NCBI RefSeq assembly: GCF_900215575.1
Contig: NZ_OBEJ01000003.1
Location: forward strand, 482,163-546,162
Length of the DNA: 64,000 nucleotides
Reading direction: 5' to 3'
DNA from: Natronoarchaeum philippinense
GTDB taxonomy: Archaea; Halobacteriota; Halobacteria; Halobacteriales; Natronoarchaeaceae
Position 1 is the first letter of the stretch. Each line of letters starts with the position of its first letter. Below, in pieces: positions 34,418 to 45,989 of this stretch. A program made the translations under genes and the position numbers. Under the pieces are notes generated by a model. It did not search any database. It was not told the origin of the DNA and saw only the letters and a list, made by a program, of their open reading frames with translations.

Positions 34418-35523
34418 AGATTTCCGTTCACGATGTCGGCCACGCGCTCGCGGTCGAACAGTGTTTCGCCGCCGAACTCGTCGGGATAGAGATCCTGTGC
34501 GGCTCGCTCGGTCTGGAACAGGTTGATAATCGGGCCCTGATAGGTCATGCCGCCGTAGATGACGCGGTCGTTCTGGACCGCCCGCAACTCGCTCGCGGTG
34601 TCGTGATTACGCATGTGCGAGACGAAATCCTCGTGGAATTGCTCCTCGGTGACGCGGCCCTGCTGGCGAATGGCGATCACGTCCGGGTCGACTTCCAGCA
34701 GCGTCTCGTAGTCGATCGTCCCGCGGCTCGCGTGAAAGTCGGCAACCTCGCTTTCGGCCAGCGCGCGCTCGACGTTCAGGTCGTTCCAGTGCTTGGACTG
34801 GGTGCCCTCGTTGATAACGTAGGGGTAGAACGCCTCCGGTGGGACCGACTTCGGGAACAGCACCGCGACGCTCGGCGTCTCGTCGGGAAGCCGCGGCTGG
34901 ATCGTCGAGAGAAACTCGTCGTGTAGCTGTGCGAACGCCTCGTAGCGCTCCTGTTCTTGGAACACTTCCGCGACCTTCTCGAAGGCTTCGTACAGCGTGT
35001 ATCGCTGGTAGTCGTGCCACGGGTAGCTCCCCGAGAAGATCGTGTTGCCGAAAAACGGTCCGACGCCGGATTCGATCTCGTCCACGTCGCTCTGGGACCA
35101 CTGCAGCCGGTTGATCATGAAGTTCGGATCGATCAGGTGCACGTCGGCTTCGATCTGGTAGAACACTTCCTGATCGGTGCCGTCCTGCCAGAGCTGGGTA
35201 AGCTCGCTCTTGTCGACCGAGACACCGGGGAGCTCGTCGTAGTGGTGCGAGCCGAACCGCTGTCGGATGCCGATCGCGGCGAGGCCGTCGGCCTGTCCGA
35301 GGGCGACGCCCATGTCAGCGTAATCGCCAGTGTAAGGGAACCACGTCTCCGGCACCTCTTCGAACTCGACGGTGCCGACCGGTTCGATCGTCGCCGAGTA
35401 CGTGCCGTCCGTATCGCCGTCAGTCGTACCGCCGTAGGTCGTACAGCCAGCCATCCCGCCGACTGCGGCGGCCGCGGCGGTCGTCAGTACGTTTCGTCTC
35501 GTCGTAGCGGGGCACTTATCCAT
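34414..35523 (-). CDS. substrate-binding lipoprotein of iron-type ABC transporter (copy 1)
   Basis: A 369-residue exported binding protein. The signal MDKCPATTRRNVLTTAAAA, with twin Arg and the lipobox GMAGC, indicates Tat export and lipid anchoring. The mature part has VEPVGTVEF-like residues (EPVGTVEFEEVPETWF) at the start, VDPDVIAIRQQG in the second lobe, and the conserved end LFDRERVADIVNGNL, as in the two paralogues nearby. It is FecB/BtuF-like by fold. An iron-box palindrome lies directly upstream at 35526-35543, between TATA and start. It overlaps the oxidoreductase gene. Confidence 0.9.
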   Translation of the reverse strand: MDKCPATTRRNVLTTAAAAAVGGMAGCTTYGGTTDGDTDGTYSATIEPVGTVEFEEVPETWFPYTGDYADMGVALGQADGLAAIGIRQRFGSHHYDELPGVSVDKSELTQLWQDGTDQEVFYQIEADVHLIDPNFMINRLQWSQSDVDEIESGVGPFFGNTIFSGSYPWHDYQRYTLYEAFEKVAEVFQEQERYEAFAQLHDEFLSTIQPRLPDETPSVAVLFPKSVPPEAFYPYVINEGTQSKHWNDLNVERALAESEVADFHASRGTIDYETLLEVDPDVIAIRQQGRVTEEQFHEDFVSHMRNHDTASELRAVQNDRVIYGGMTYQGPIINLFQTERAAQDLYPDEFGGETLFDRERVADIVNGNL

Positions 35524-35525
35524 GC

Positions 35526-35543
35526 TTTTAGGTCAACCTAAAA
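35526..35543. promoter_or_regulatory. iron-box-type palindrome upstream of binding protein copy 1
   Basis: TTTTAGGTCAACCTAAAA has 8-base arms around a 2-base centre. It lies two bases upstream of the start codon and just after a TTTAAATTTT TATA box, i.e. across the expected transcription start, which is a classic repressor position. The form resembles DtxR/SirR/IdeR-family iron boxes (TTAGG-CCTAA). Confidence 0.78.
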
Positions 35544-35661
35544 ATTTAAAACAGTTCCGATGTCCCCGTCTTGCTGGACGAAAAAGTGCCCGTACAGGAT
35601 CTGTGGCGACAGCTAACGCCTGTTCTCCGAGGGCGAACAGCGCCGGACCGCAGTCTTCGGC

Positions 35662-36771
35662 TTAGAGGTCGCCGTCGACGATCTCGGCGACCCGCTCGGC
35701 GTCGAACAGCGACGCTTCGACGCCGTAGACCTGCTCGGCGGCGCGCTCGGTCACCACGAGGTTCGTGATCGGACCCTGATACAGCGGCCCGCCGCGGTAG
35801 ACATCGCCGTTCTGGACGGCGGTCAGTTTCTGGGCGGTGTCGTCGCTCTCCATCTGGGCGACGAGCCCGTTTTGGAACTCCTCACGCGTCTGGTTCTCGT
35901 GACCGCGGAACAAGAGTACGTCCGGGTCGATCTCCAGCAGCGTTTCGTAGTCGACGCTCCCGCGGTTGTCGTGGAAGTCGCGGACGCTGGTTTCGTCGAA
36001 GGCGTCGCGCACGCCCAGATCTCGCCACTGCTTGAAGCTCGTCCCCTCGCCGATCAGGTACGGCGAGAACGACGTGGCGTCGGCTGCGCCCGCCCACATG
36101 ATCGCCACGGACGGTCGCTCGCTCTCGCTGGGCACGATTTCCTCGACGTTGGACTGGAACTGCTCGTGGAGGTCGACGAAGGCGTCGTAGCGCTCTTGCT
36201 GTTGGAACAGCTCGGCGAGCTTGCCGAACGCCTCGTACAGCGACAGGTAGGGGTAGTCCTCGTGCCAGTCGTAGCCCGTCGAGAAGATGCTGTTGCCGAA
36301 GAAGGGTCCGGACTGGTTTGCAACGCGGTCGATCTTCTCCTGTGACCAGCCCTTGAACCGGTTCATCAGGAAGTTGGGGTCGATGACGTTCACGTCGGCC
36401 TTAGGGTCGTAGAACTGCTCTTCGCTGACGCCGTCCTGATACAGCGCCGTCATGTCGCTCTTGTCGACGCTCACGCCGGGGATCTCGTCGTAGTACTGCG
36501 TGTGGTACCGTGAGGGCAGCCAGACGCCTTCCGGCGGCTGCTGGCCGAGCGCGATTCCCATGTCCGCCCAGCTTCCGTTGTTCGCGTACCACGTCTCTGG
36601 CACCTCGTCGAACTCGACAGTGCCGACTGGTTCCATCGTCACGGAGTACGCGCCCTCCGTATCGTCGTTCGAGTCGCCGTAGGTCGTACAGCCGGCCACT
36701 GCCCCAGCACCGGCGACGGCGCCCATCGTCTTGAGTACGTTTCGTCGGTTCGCAGTGAACGAGTCGGTCAT
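35662..36771 (-). CDS. substrate-binding lipoprotein of iron-type ABC transporter (copy 2)
   Basis: A 369-residue paralogue of copy 1, same length. MTDSFTANRRNVLKTMGAVAG with AGC lipobox gives Tat export and lipid anchoring. It begins VTMEPVGTVEFDEVPETWY and ends LFDAERVAEIVDGDL. Differences cluster in the middle loops, such as LPSRYHTQYYDEIPG, so ligand preference may differ. It has its own iron-box promoter at 36776-36793 and is separated from copy 1 by 138 bases, so it is not simply cotranscribed. Confidence 0.9.
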   Translation of the reverse strand: MTDSFTANRRNVLKTMGAVAGAGAVAGCTTYGDSNDDTEGAYSVTMEPVGTVEFDEVPETWYANNGSWADMGIALGQQPPEGVWLPSRYHTQYYDEIPGVSVDKSDMTALYQDGVSEEQFYDPKADVNVIDPNFLMNRFKGWSQEKIDRVANQSGPFFGNSIFSTGYDWHEDYPYLSLYEAFGKLAELFQQQERYDAFVDLHEQFQSNVEEIVPSESERPSVAIMWAGAADATSFSPYLIGEGTSFKQWRDLGVRDAFDETSVRDFHDNRGSVDYETLLEIDPDVLLFRGHENQTREEFQNGLVAQMESDDTAQKLTAVQNGDVYRGGPLYQGPITNLVVTERAAEQVYGVEASLFDAERVAEIVDGDL

Positions 36772-36775
36772 CGTC

Positions 36776-36793
36776 TTTTAGGCGATCCTAAAA
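36776..36793. promoter_or_regulatory. iron-box-type palindrome upstream of binding protein copy 2
   Basis: TTTTAGGCGATCCTAAAA has arms TTTTAGG and CCTAAAA around CGAT. It is four bases upstream of the start codon, the same relation as at copy 1, with a TTTTATTATT TATA-like stretch directly behind it. Confidence 0.75.
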
Positions 36794-36812
36794 TAATAAA
36801 AGGGTTCTGTTA

Positions 36813-36829
36813 TTTTGGTCGGCCTAAAA
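36813..36829. promoter_or_regulatory. degenerate second iron-box-like site
   Basis: TTTTGGTCGGCCTAAAA lies about 20 bases behind the first site. It looks like the same 18-base palindrome with one base lost from the left arm. It could be a second, weaker operator site that allows cooperative repression, or a decaying copy. Confidence 0.4.
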
Positions 36830-36849
36830 ACTAGACGAAAGAAACCGGA

Positions 36850-37707
36850 TTACCGGTGACCGTCCGGCAGCGCCCGGTGGGGGAGAACCTGTAGCTCGGG
36901 CTCGTGTTCGACGGTCGCCTCGACGCCGAAGACGTCCGCGAGCAGTTGCTCGGTCACGACGTCTTCGGGCGGCCCCCAGTCGTACAGTTCGCCGTCGCAC
37001 ATCGCCACGAGATAGTCGGCGAACCGGGCGGCTTGGGCGATGTCGTGGAGCACGACCGCCACGGTAACGTCCTTGCGCTCGTTGAGCTGGCGAACGGTTT
37101 CGAGCACCCGAAACTGGTGATACAGGTCCAGAAACGTCGTCGGCTCGTCGAGCAACAGCACGTCGGTGTCCTGTGCGAGCACCATCGCAATCCACGCGAG
37201 TTGCTTCTGGCCGCCGCTCAACTGCCCGAGTTCGGCGTCGCGCAGGTGTTCGACCCCCGCCAGATCGAGCGCTCGCTCGACGGCCTCGCGGTCATCCTCG
37301 GTGACGCTGTCGAAAAAGCCCCGGTGGGGATAGCGCCCGTGGTAGGTCAGATCCTCGACGGTGATGCTGTCGAGCGAGTCGTTCTCTTGGGAAAGCACGC
37401 CCAGCTCTCGGGCCAGTTCCTTCTTGTCGAACGAGTCGAGGTCTTGGCCGCGGATGCGGACTACGCCCTCGTCGGGGTCGAGCCGGTCCGACAGCGCCTT
37501 CAACAGCGTGCTCTTGCCGCTCCCGTTCGGGCCGACCAGCGCCGTCACCTCGCCCTCGGGAATGTCGAGGCGCGCGCAGTCGACGACGGTGCCGTCGCTG
37601 GTCGGATAGCTCAACTCCAGATCGTCCCCGACGAGCGCGCTGTCGACGACGGTGCCGTCGCCGTCGGTGATGCGATCGTCGGCCTCGTCGACGTTTGCGC
37701 GTCCCAT
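36850..37707 (-). CDS. ABC transporter ATPase, FecE/BtuD type
   Basis: A 285-residue ATPase energising iron-complex or cobalamin-type import. Walker A is GPNGSGKST (59-67), the Q-loop is LSQENDSLD, the signature is LSGGQKQL, and Walker B is VLLLDEPTTFLDLYHQ. The first 30 residues are an extra acidic leader. Its start shares one base with the permease stop, so the permease and ATPase are translationally coupled and form the transport core, followed downstream by copy 2 and copy 1 of the binding protein. Confidence 0.94.
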   Translation of the reverse strand: MGRANVDEADDRITDGDGTVVDSALVGDDLELSYPTSDGTVVDCARLDIPEGEVTALVGPNGSGKSTLLKALSDRLDPDEGVVRIRGQDLDSFDKKELARELGVLSQENDSLDSITVEDLTYHGRYPHRGFFDSVTEDDREAVERALDLAGVEHLRDAELGQLSGGQKQLAWIAMVLAQDTDVLLLDEPTTFLDLYHQFRVLETVRQLNERKDVTVAVVLHDIAQAARFADYLVAMCDGELYDWGPPEDVVTEQLLADVFGVEATVEHEPELQVLPHRALPDGHR

Positions 37708-38816
37708 CAGAGCTCACCCATGGATTGCTGTTTCCGCATCAGATACAGGAAGTAGGGGCCGCCGATCAGCCCCGTGACGACGCCGACGGGCATCTGCGTC
37801 GGCGCCAGCGCGAGGCGCGCGCCCACGTCCGCGGCGACCATCAGCGCCGGGCCGGCGAACACGCACCCGACCATCAGCTGTCGGTAGTCGCTGCCGACGA
37901 CGTTGCGGACGATGTGGGGCACGACCAGCCCGAAGAAGCCGACGATGCCGGCCACCGAGATGGCGGCGCTGGCCGCGAGGATGGCGATCCCCGAGAGGAA
38001 AAACCGAACGCGCTCGACGCGCATTCCCAGCGACTGGGCGGTCTGCTCGCCCAGCAACAGCACGTTCAACTGCCGGGCGCCGGCCAGCGCGACGACGATC
38101 GCAAACGCCGTCGGCAGGAGCGCGATCCGGACCTGTTCCCAACCGGTGCCCGTGAGCGACCCCGTCGTCCACGCGATCGCGGTCTGGACGACGCCCAGAT
38201 CGTTGGCGAAAAACATCAGCGCGCGCTGGAGCGACTGAAACACCATGTTGACGATCACGCCCGCGAGCACGAGCCGAACCGGGCTCGTCCCGCCTTTCCA
38301 CGCGATGGCGTAGACGAGCAGGAACGCCGCCGCGCCGCCGATCGCCGCGAAGAACGGCAGGAAAGGGGCCAGCCCGCTGAACACCACGAGCGTCAGCAAC
38401 ACCGCGAAGCCGGCGCCCGAACTCACGCCGAGGATGAAGGGGCTGGCCAGCTCGTTGCGCGTCACCGCCTGAAAGATCGCCCCAGAGACCGCCAGCGCGG
38501 CGCCGGCGATAATCCCGACGAACACGCGGGGCAGCCGAATGTTCCAGACGACGACGCTCTCGGTGCTCATCTGGGGTAGTTCGCCGCCGAGCAAGAAGGC
38601 GTTCCACGCGTTCAGGTTGAACACGACTCGCGGATCGAACACCGCGGACCACGCCTGCAGTGCCGTCATCGTGTACGTCCCGAACGTGACCTGCACGAGC
38701 CCCGCGAGCACCGTGATCGCGGTACACGCGAAGCAAAACACCGCCAGCGTCGGTGTGAACCAGCGCTGGTGTCGGCCGGGAGTAGAGTGAGATGTAGTCG
38801 TCTGTGATTCGCCCAT
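37707..38816 (-). CDS. ABC transporter permease, FecCD type
   Basis: A 369-residue membrane protein of about ten spans, FecCD/BtuC family. NIRLPRVFVGIIAGAALAVSGAIFQAVTRNELASP is the conserved coupling segment, and RNVVGSDYRQLMVGCVFAGPAL the second one. No partner permease is present, so a homodimer is expected. Its promoter carries an iron-box palindrome at 38821-38838, directly upstream of the start. It leads the permease-ATPase unit. Confidence 0.94.
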   Translation of the reverse strand: MGESQTTTSHSTPGRHQRWFTPTLAVFCFACTAITVLAGLVQVTFGTYTMTALQAWSAVFDPRVVFNLNAWNAFLLGGELPQMSTESVVVWNIRLPRVFVGIIAGAALAVSGAIFQAVTRNELASPFILGVSSGAGFAVLLTLVVFSGLAPFLPFFAAIGGAAAFLLVYAIAWKGGTSPVRLVLAGVIVNMVFQSLQRALMFFANDLGVVQTAIAWTTGSLTGTGWEQVRIALLPTAFAIVVALAGARQLNVLLLGEQTAQSLGMRVERVRFFLSGIAILAASAAISVAGIVGFFGLVVPHIVRNVVGSDYRQLMVGCVFAGPALMVAADVGARLALAPTQMPVGVVTGLIGGPYFLYLMRKQQSMGEL

Positions 38817-38820
38817 CTTA

Positions 38821-38838
38821 GTTTAGGTATCCCTAAAC
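38821..38838. promoter_or_regulatory. iron-box-type palindrome upstream of the permease gene
   Basis: GTTTAGGTATCCCTAAAC, with arms GTTTAGG and CCTAAAC, lies four bases upstream of the permease start. It is the third copy of the motif in 3.3 kb and in the same position relative to a start codon. Confidence 0.75.
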
Positions 38839-38973
38839 GGATGGATAGATGTTGCGATTCAGATTCACCTTGGACTACGACTCCGACGCTTCACCGTCAC
38901 CTTCGCCGGCCGGACGCTAGACGAGGTCGTCACACCGCTCCCGCAGTCGGCGTCGCCGCGGACGCGCGCCGCC

Positions 38974-40170
38974 TCAGGTTTGGCCAGTGACGATATCGGC
39001 GACGCGGCCGCGGTCGAACAGCGGCCCGTCGAAGGCGTCCGGATAGATCGCGTGGACGGCACGTTCGGTCGCAAACAGGTTGGTGATCGGCCCTTGGTGG
39101 CTCGGCCCGCCCCGAAACACTCGGCCGTCTTGGACGGCAGTGATCGTCTGGCCGGCCTCGTGGGATCGCATCGTGTCGAGGACGCGCTCGACGAACTCTT
39201 CGCGGGAGTACCGCTCCGTCCCCCGGACGAGAAGCACGTCGGGATCGATGCGCTCGATCGTCCGGTAGCCGATCGTGCCGTCGTCGCCGGTCGGTAGCTC
39301 GTCGGCCCCTACGTCGGCGAGCGCGTCGCCGACGCCGAGGTCGCGCCACTGTTTCGTGCTCGTCCCGCGGTCGGCGATCCGCAACGGCGCAAACGTGTCT
39401 TTCCCCACTGGGCGCACGAGCAAGGCGTCCGGGCGGTCGCTGGCCGACGGCATCTCGGCCTGCAGTTCGGCGAGCCACTCGTCGTGCAACGCGGCGAACG
39501 CCTCGTAGCGCTCTTGCTGTTGGAACACCACCGCGACCTTCTCGAAGGCTTCGTACAGCGTGTAGTACCGGTAGCCGTGCCAGCTCTGATTTCGGCTGTC
39601 GATCGCGTTTCCGACGAACGGTCCGACCTCGGCGTCAATCTCCTGAGCGGCCGCGGCGTTGAACTCGAACGTCGACTCGTAGACGAGTCGGTTCGGGTCC
39701 ATCAGATGTACGTCGGCGTCGATATCGCGGAACGATCCTTGGTCGATCTGACCCGCTTTCCCGTCGAGGGCCGCCGGGCGGTCCTCGAAGCCGACGCCGG
39801 GCAGTTCCTCGTACACGTCGGTCCGGTATCGCTGGCGGTCTCCGACGGCCGCGAGTCCGTCGGCGACGCCCAGCGCGACGCCCATGTCGGCGTATCCCGG
39901 CGAATAGGCGAGCCACTGCTCGGGAACGGCGTCGAACTCGACGGTACCGACCGGTTCCATCGACACCGCGTAGGCGGCCGAACGATCGGTTTCCGTGTCC
40001 TTGGGTGGCCGCGAGCGCTGGATCGAACTGGTCCCGCTGGCTACCGCGCCAGCGACGGAGACGACGGCACTCGCGCGCAGGAGGTCCCGCCGGCTCAGAC
40101 CCTGCTCGTTCGTCACGGCGTCACCACCCCCGGTAGACCCGCCGGGACGACGGAAGCGCGACGCCGACAC
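38974..40170 (-). CDS. secreted substrate-binding protein paralogue (copy 3)
   Basis: A 398-residue paralogue of the two binding lipoproteins, with VSMEPVGTVEFDAVPEQW and the ending LFDRGRVADIVTGQT. The Tat motif SRRDLLRASAVVSVAGAVASG is present, but unlike the others it has no lipobox Cys, so the product is probably released or retained by another means. The ATG at 40170 places about 28 residues before the Tat motif; GTG at 40116 would give a more usual signal length and is a real alternative. No iron-box palindrome is visible upstream. It lies just before the permease gene on the same strand. Confidence 0.83.
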   Translation of the reverse strand: MSASRFRRPGGSTGGGDAVTNEQGLSRRDLLRASAVVSVAGAVASGTSSIQRSRPPKDTETDRSAAYAVSMEPVGTVEFDAVPEQWLAYSPGYADMGVALGVADGLAAVGDRQRYRTDVYEELPGVGFEDRPAALDGKAGQIDQGSFRDIDADVHLMDPNRLVYESTFEFNAAAAQEIDAEVGPFVGNAIDSRNQSWHGYRYYTLYEAFEKVAVVFQQQERYEAFAALHDEWLAELQAEMPSASDRPDALLVRPVGKDTFAPLRIADRGTSTKQWRDLGVGDALADVGADELPTGDDGTIGYRTIERIDPDVLLVRGTERYSREEFVERVLDTMRSHEAGQTITAVQDGRVFRGGPSHQGPITNLFATERAVHAIYPDAFDGPLFDRGRVADIVTGQT

Positions 40171-40415
40171 CTCGTCTGCTCGGCGTGCGATCGACGGTCC
40201 GATGGTGGATAGGGCACATACCGTCGTGACTCGCCGGCCAGTTTATAGGCTCTCTGGATCCATATCCGTTCGATTACACAGTATTACTCTCCGATTTGAA
40301 TATTTTACTCACGTATAGTTGCCCGTACGTCACGACCGACAAAGAGCGCCGTCGGATCGAAGCCGCAAACGGGACTGGTGTATCGATGGCCGCCGGTTCG
40401 TGCCGGATCGCGGCC

Positions 40416-41330
40416 CTACTGTTCGCTGGTATCGCTCTGGTCGCCACCGGTCCCCGAGCCGCTCTGGTCACCGCCGGTTTCCGCGTCGCTCTCGTTTGCC
40501 CCGCCGTCTGTACTACTCTCGTTGGCGCCGGAACTCGCTTCGCTGTTCTCCGGATCGATCTCCTCGACGTCGACGTCCGCGCCGTTGACGCCGCTACCGG
40601 AGACGACGGGTCGGAGGTTGTAGCCGCCGTTGCCTTTCTTGACGACGTGGATGTCGAACACGAACTCGACGGACTCGTCGGACTGCACCTCGAACTCGTG
40701 GACGATCTGTAGCTTTCCGCTGGGCAGTTTCACGTCGACCTGCTCGCCGTCGACGATTCCCTCGATGTCGGCCGCGTGGAGTTCGACCTTGGAGTAGGTG
40801 CCGGTCTCCAGTTCGCCTTCGAATACCGACACCGCTTTGTCGCCGACGACCTGCGTCAGGTCGACGGTTTCGCCCTCCAGATCGAGCCAGAAGAACGCGC
40901 GGTCGCCGCCGCCGCTCTCGGGTGCGTTGCCCTCCGCGTCGGCGCCGTCGCCGCCGTCGTCCTCCGACCCACCGCTTTCCGTTTCGCTCCCGTTTGCCGC
41001 CTCGGCATCCGACGTGTTCGTCGCATCGTCGCTATCGTTCTCGCCCGCTTCGTCGCCACTCTCGTCGCTGCTTCCGTCTTCGGAGCCTTTGAACACGCGC
41101 GCTCTATCGAGTGTCACCTCGAGCGAGTCGAAGTCGCCGATGTCGGCGGGAAGGTCCGTCACGAGCAACTGGAACGCACCGGTCTCGTTGCCATCGTCTG
41201 CGTTCCCGGTCATGCCGGTACAACCGGCCACCAGCGTGGCGCCCGCTGCGCCGCCGGCCGCCAGCACCGCACGGCGCGGGAGGCTGTGCTCGTCGGAGCG
41301 TCCGTCGGCGTCAGATCGGTGTCGTGTCAT
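40416..41330 (-). CDS. DUF4382-type lipoprotein
   Basis: A 304-residue exported lipoprotein. The signal has LPRRAVLAAGGAAGATLVAGC (twin Arg, lipobox). GAFQLLVTDLPADIGDFDSLEVTLDRARVF starts the DUF4382 domain, which continues with VDLTQVVGDKAVSVFEGELETGTYSKVELHA; between the two lies a disordered Ser/Asp/Glu/Gly insert of about 70 residues. The C-terminus is another acidic Gly/Ser-rich tail. Role on the cell surface is unknown. The start at 41330 is preferred to 41408 because it puts the signal near the N-terminus. Confidence 0.85.
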   Translation of the reverse strand: MTRHRSDADGRSDEHSLPRRAVLAAGGAAGATLVAGCTGMTGNADDGNETGAFQLLVTDLPADIGDFDSLEVTLDRARVFKGSEDGSSDESGDEAGENDSDDATNTSDAEAANGSETESGGSEDDGGDGADAEGNAPESGGGDRAFFWLDLEGETVDLTQVVGDKAVSVFEGELETGTYSKVELHAADIEGIVDGEQVDVKLPSGKLQIVHEFEVQSDESVEFVFDIHVVKKGNGGYNLRPVVSGSGVNGADVDVEEIDPENSEASSGANESSTDGGANESDAETGGDQSGSGTGGDQSDTSEQ

Positions 41331-41583
41331 CAGCCACGTCCAGTGGTCGATCGGTCTAATAGCTGCCAGTTCGTCAATCCGGATTACCGACAGTTCAACG
41401 CCGTTCATTCGGTTTTGGTCCCGGATTCAACGGGATTTACGTCGGTGTATCGGCCGGCTGGGGCTGAGCTGGGAAACAGCGATGTAACTGGGTCGGTTGC
41501 TCGGTGACACCCCGCGGGCGCACCCGAGCACTACCCGGACTGGCTCGTGTTCCGGAACGTGTGGCTGCCGGATCGGCCAGCGC

Positions 41584-42006
41584 TCAACTCGACCAAGGGT
41601 CGGTAAGTTGCAGCTCGTACCGAGCAACTTCTCCGACACGTCCCGGGGCAGACGGGTGGAGTTCGACGTCTTGATCGTGGCGGACAGAGATCGAACCTGA
41701 CGGTCCCGTCCGCGCAATCAGCACGTCATCGCCGTCGTAGAGGTCCGCGCTCGCACTCACCGTGGTTTTCCCGTTCGTGTTGTTCGTGACCGTCACGTTG
41801 ACCCTCACCGAGTTGGTCCCGCCAAGCTTGGCGTTCTCGATCCCGTGGTCCAGCACTTCGATATCGTCGCCGAACTCGTTTGCCGTTACTTCGCCGTCGG
41901 CACTGTCACCGCCGAGAACGCCTGTGCAACCTGCTATGCCGGCAGCAGCGAGTGTCGCCCCGGTGGCGAGAACTGTTCGACGATGCGTGGAGGTTTGCTC
42001 CGTCAT
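41584..42006 (-). CDS. small lipoprotein with FxLYD-like domain
   Basis: A 140-residue exported lipoprotein. The signal HRRTVLATGATLAAAGIAGC carries twin Arg and the lipobox. The mature part has VNVTVTNNTNGKTTVSASADLYDGDDVLIA, a beta-rich Ig-like pattern of the FxLYD type found in many haloarchaeal surface proteins. Function is unknown. It lies head to tail behind carB on the same strand, with the DUF4382 lipoprotein after it. Confidence 0.82.
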   Translation of the reverse strand: MTEQTSTHRRTVLATGATLAAAGIAGCTGVLGGDSADGEVTANEFGDDIEVLDHGIENAKLGGTNSVRVNVTVTNNTNGKTTVSASADLYDGDDVLIARTGPSGSISVRHDQDVELHPSAPGRVGEVARYELQLTDPWSS

Positions 42007-42099
42007 GGGGTGTTTCGACCCGTCATCGCATAAAAATATGTTGCGACAGATACGACGCCACCGCGAAAAAAGCGCTACCCAATCGCTACGGCTGGTTAC

Positions 42100-45354
<3,255 letters not shown>

Positions 45355-45380
45355 TTCTATCTACTCAAAATCCGCACATC

Positions 45381-45390
45381 GTAATAAGCC
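45381..45390 (-). promoter_or_regulatory. TATA box of carB
   Basis: Minus-strand GGCTTATTAC lies 27-36 bases upstream of the carB start. The palindromic operator is 30-55 bases further upstream, as at carA. Confidence 0.5.
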
Positions 45391-45419
45391 CGGCGATGGA
45401 TTACGAAGAGCGAAATGGA

Positions 45420-45436
45420 GTTTCGAAATTCGTACC
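45420..45436. promoter_or_regulatory. 17-base palindrome-like operator upstream of carB
   Basis: GTTTCGAAATTCGTACC matches the perfect lrp-carA palindrome at 15 of 17 positions and keeps the core TCGAAATTCG-type centre. It lies 66-82 bases upstream of the carB start, close to the spacing seen at carA (54-70). Its position and likeness suggest the same regulator binds both. Confidence 0.65.
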
Positions 45437-45590
45437 CATCAGGGATCGTCGGCGTCCGGCACGCAGGCGCCCGTACGCGCGGCACAGTGGGTTAGCGGGC
45501 ACAGTACTGTGATAGAGAATTTCATACACCCATTTTCGGCTTCCAGCAGCCGCTCCGCGTGCCGGTCACCGACGATCGTCTCACTGCGGG

Positions 45591-45803
45591 TTACAGTTCG
45601 TAGCGGTACGGCTGGCCGCGGTGGACCTCGACGCCGCCGCGTTCGGCCTGCCGGCCGAGCACTGTTGCAATCCGGTGGGCGCTGTCGAACGCTTCGCCGC
45701 GTTCTTTCAGCAGCACCAGTATCTCCCGCGCCGTCAGCGGCTCGTCGACCTCGGCGTCCTCGATTACGTCTCTGATGCGCTCGTACTCCCCCCGAGCGTG
45801 CAT
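45591..45803 (-). CDS. small winged-helix-like protein
   Basis: A 70-residue protein, MHARGEYERIRDVIEDAEV then PLTAREILVLLKERGEAFDSAHRIATVLGRQAERGGVEV. The middle looks like a helix-turn-helix with a wing, and the end RGQPYRYEL a beta strand. It is probably a small DNA-binding protein; its family is not recognised. It is separated from carB by about 240 bases and transcribed in the same direction, towards carB. Confidence 0.65.
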   Translation of the reverse strand: MHARGEYERIRDVIEDAEVDEPLTAREILVLLKERGEAFDSAHRIATVLGRQAERGGVEVHRGQPYRYEL

Positions 45804-45989
45804 ACGCGTCTGGCTTCGTCGCGGGGACTGATAAAGTTGCGTCGTGCGCGCGTCCGACGCGACGGCGTCAAGCGCTCTTTTGGCTCAACTGATGATGGTT
45901 TGCGGTCTTCAGCGAAAGGGAAGCCTTTCGAGGTAGTTTACTGGGCAGTGCCGAAAAAATACTTACTGCCGGCATAGAGAATCTGTTGT

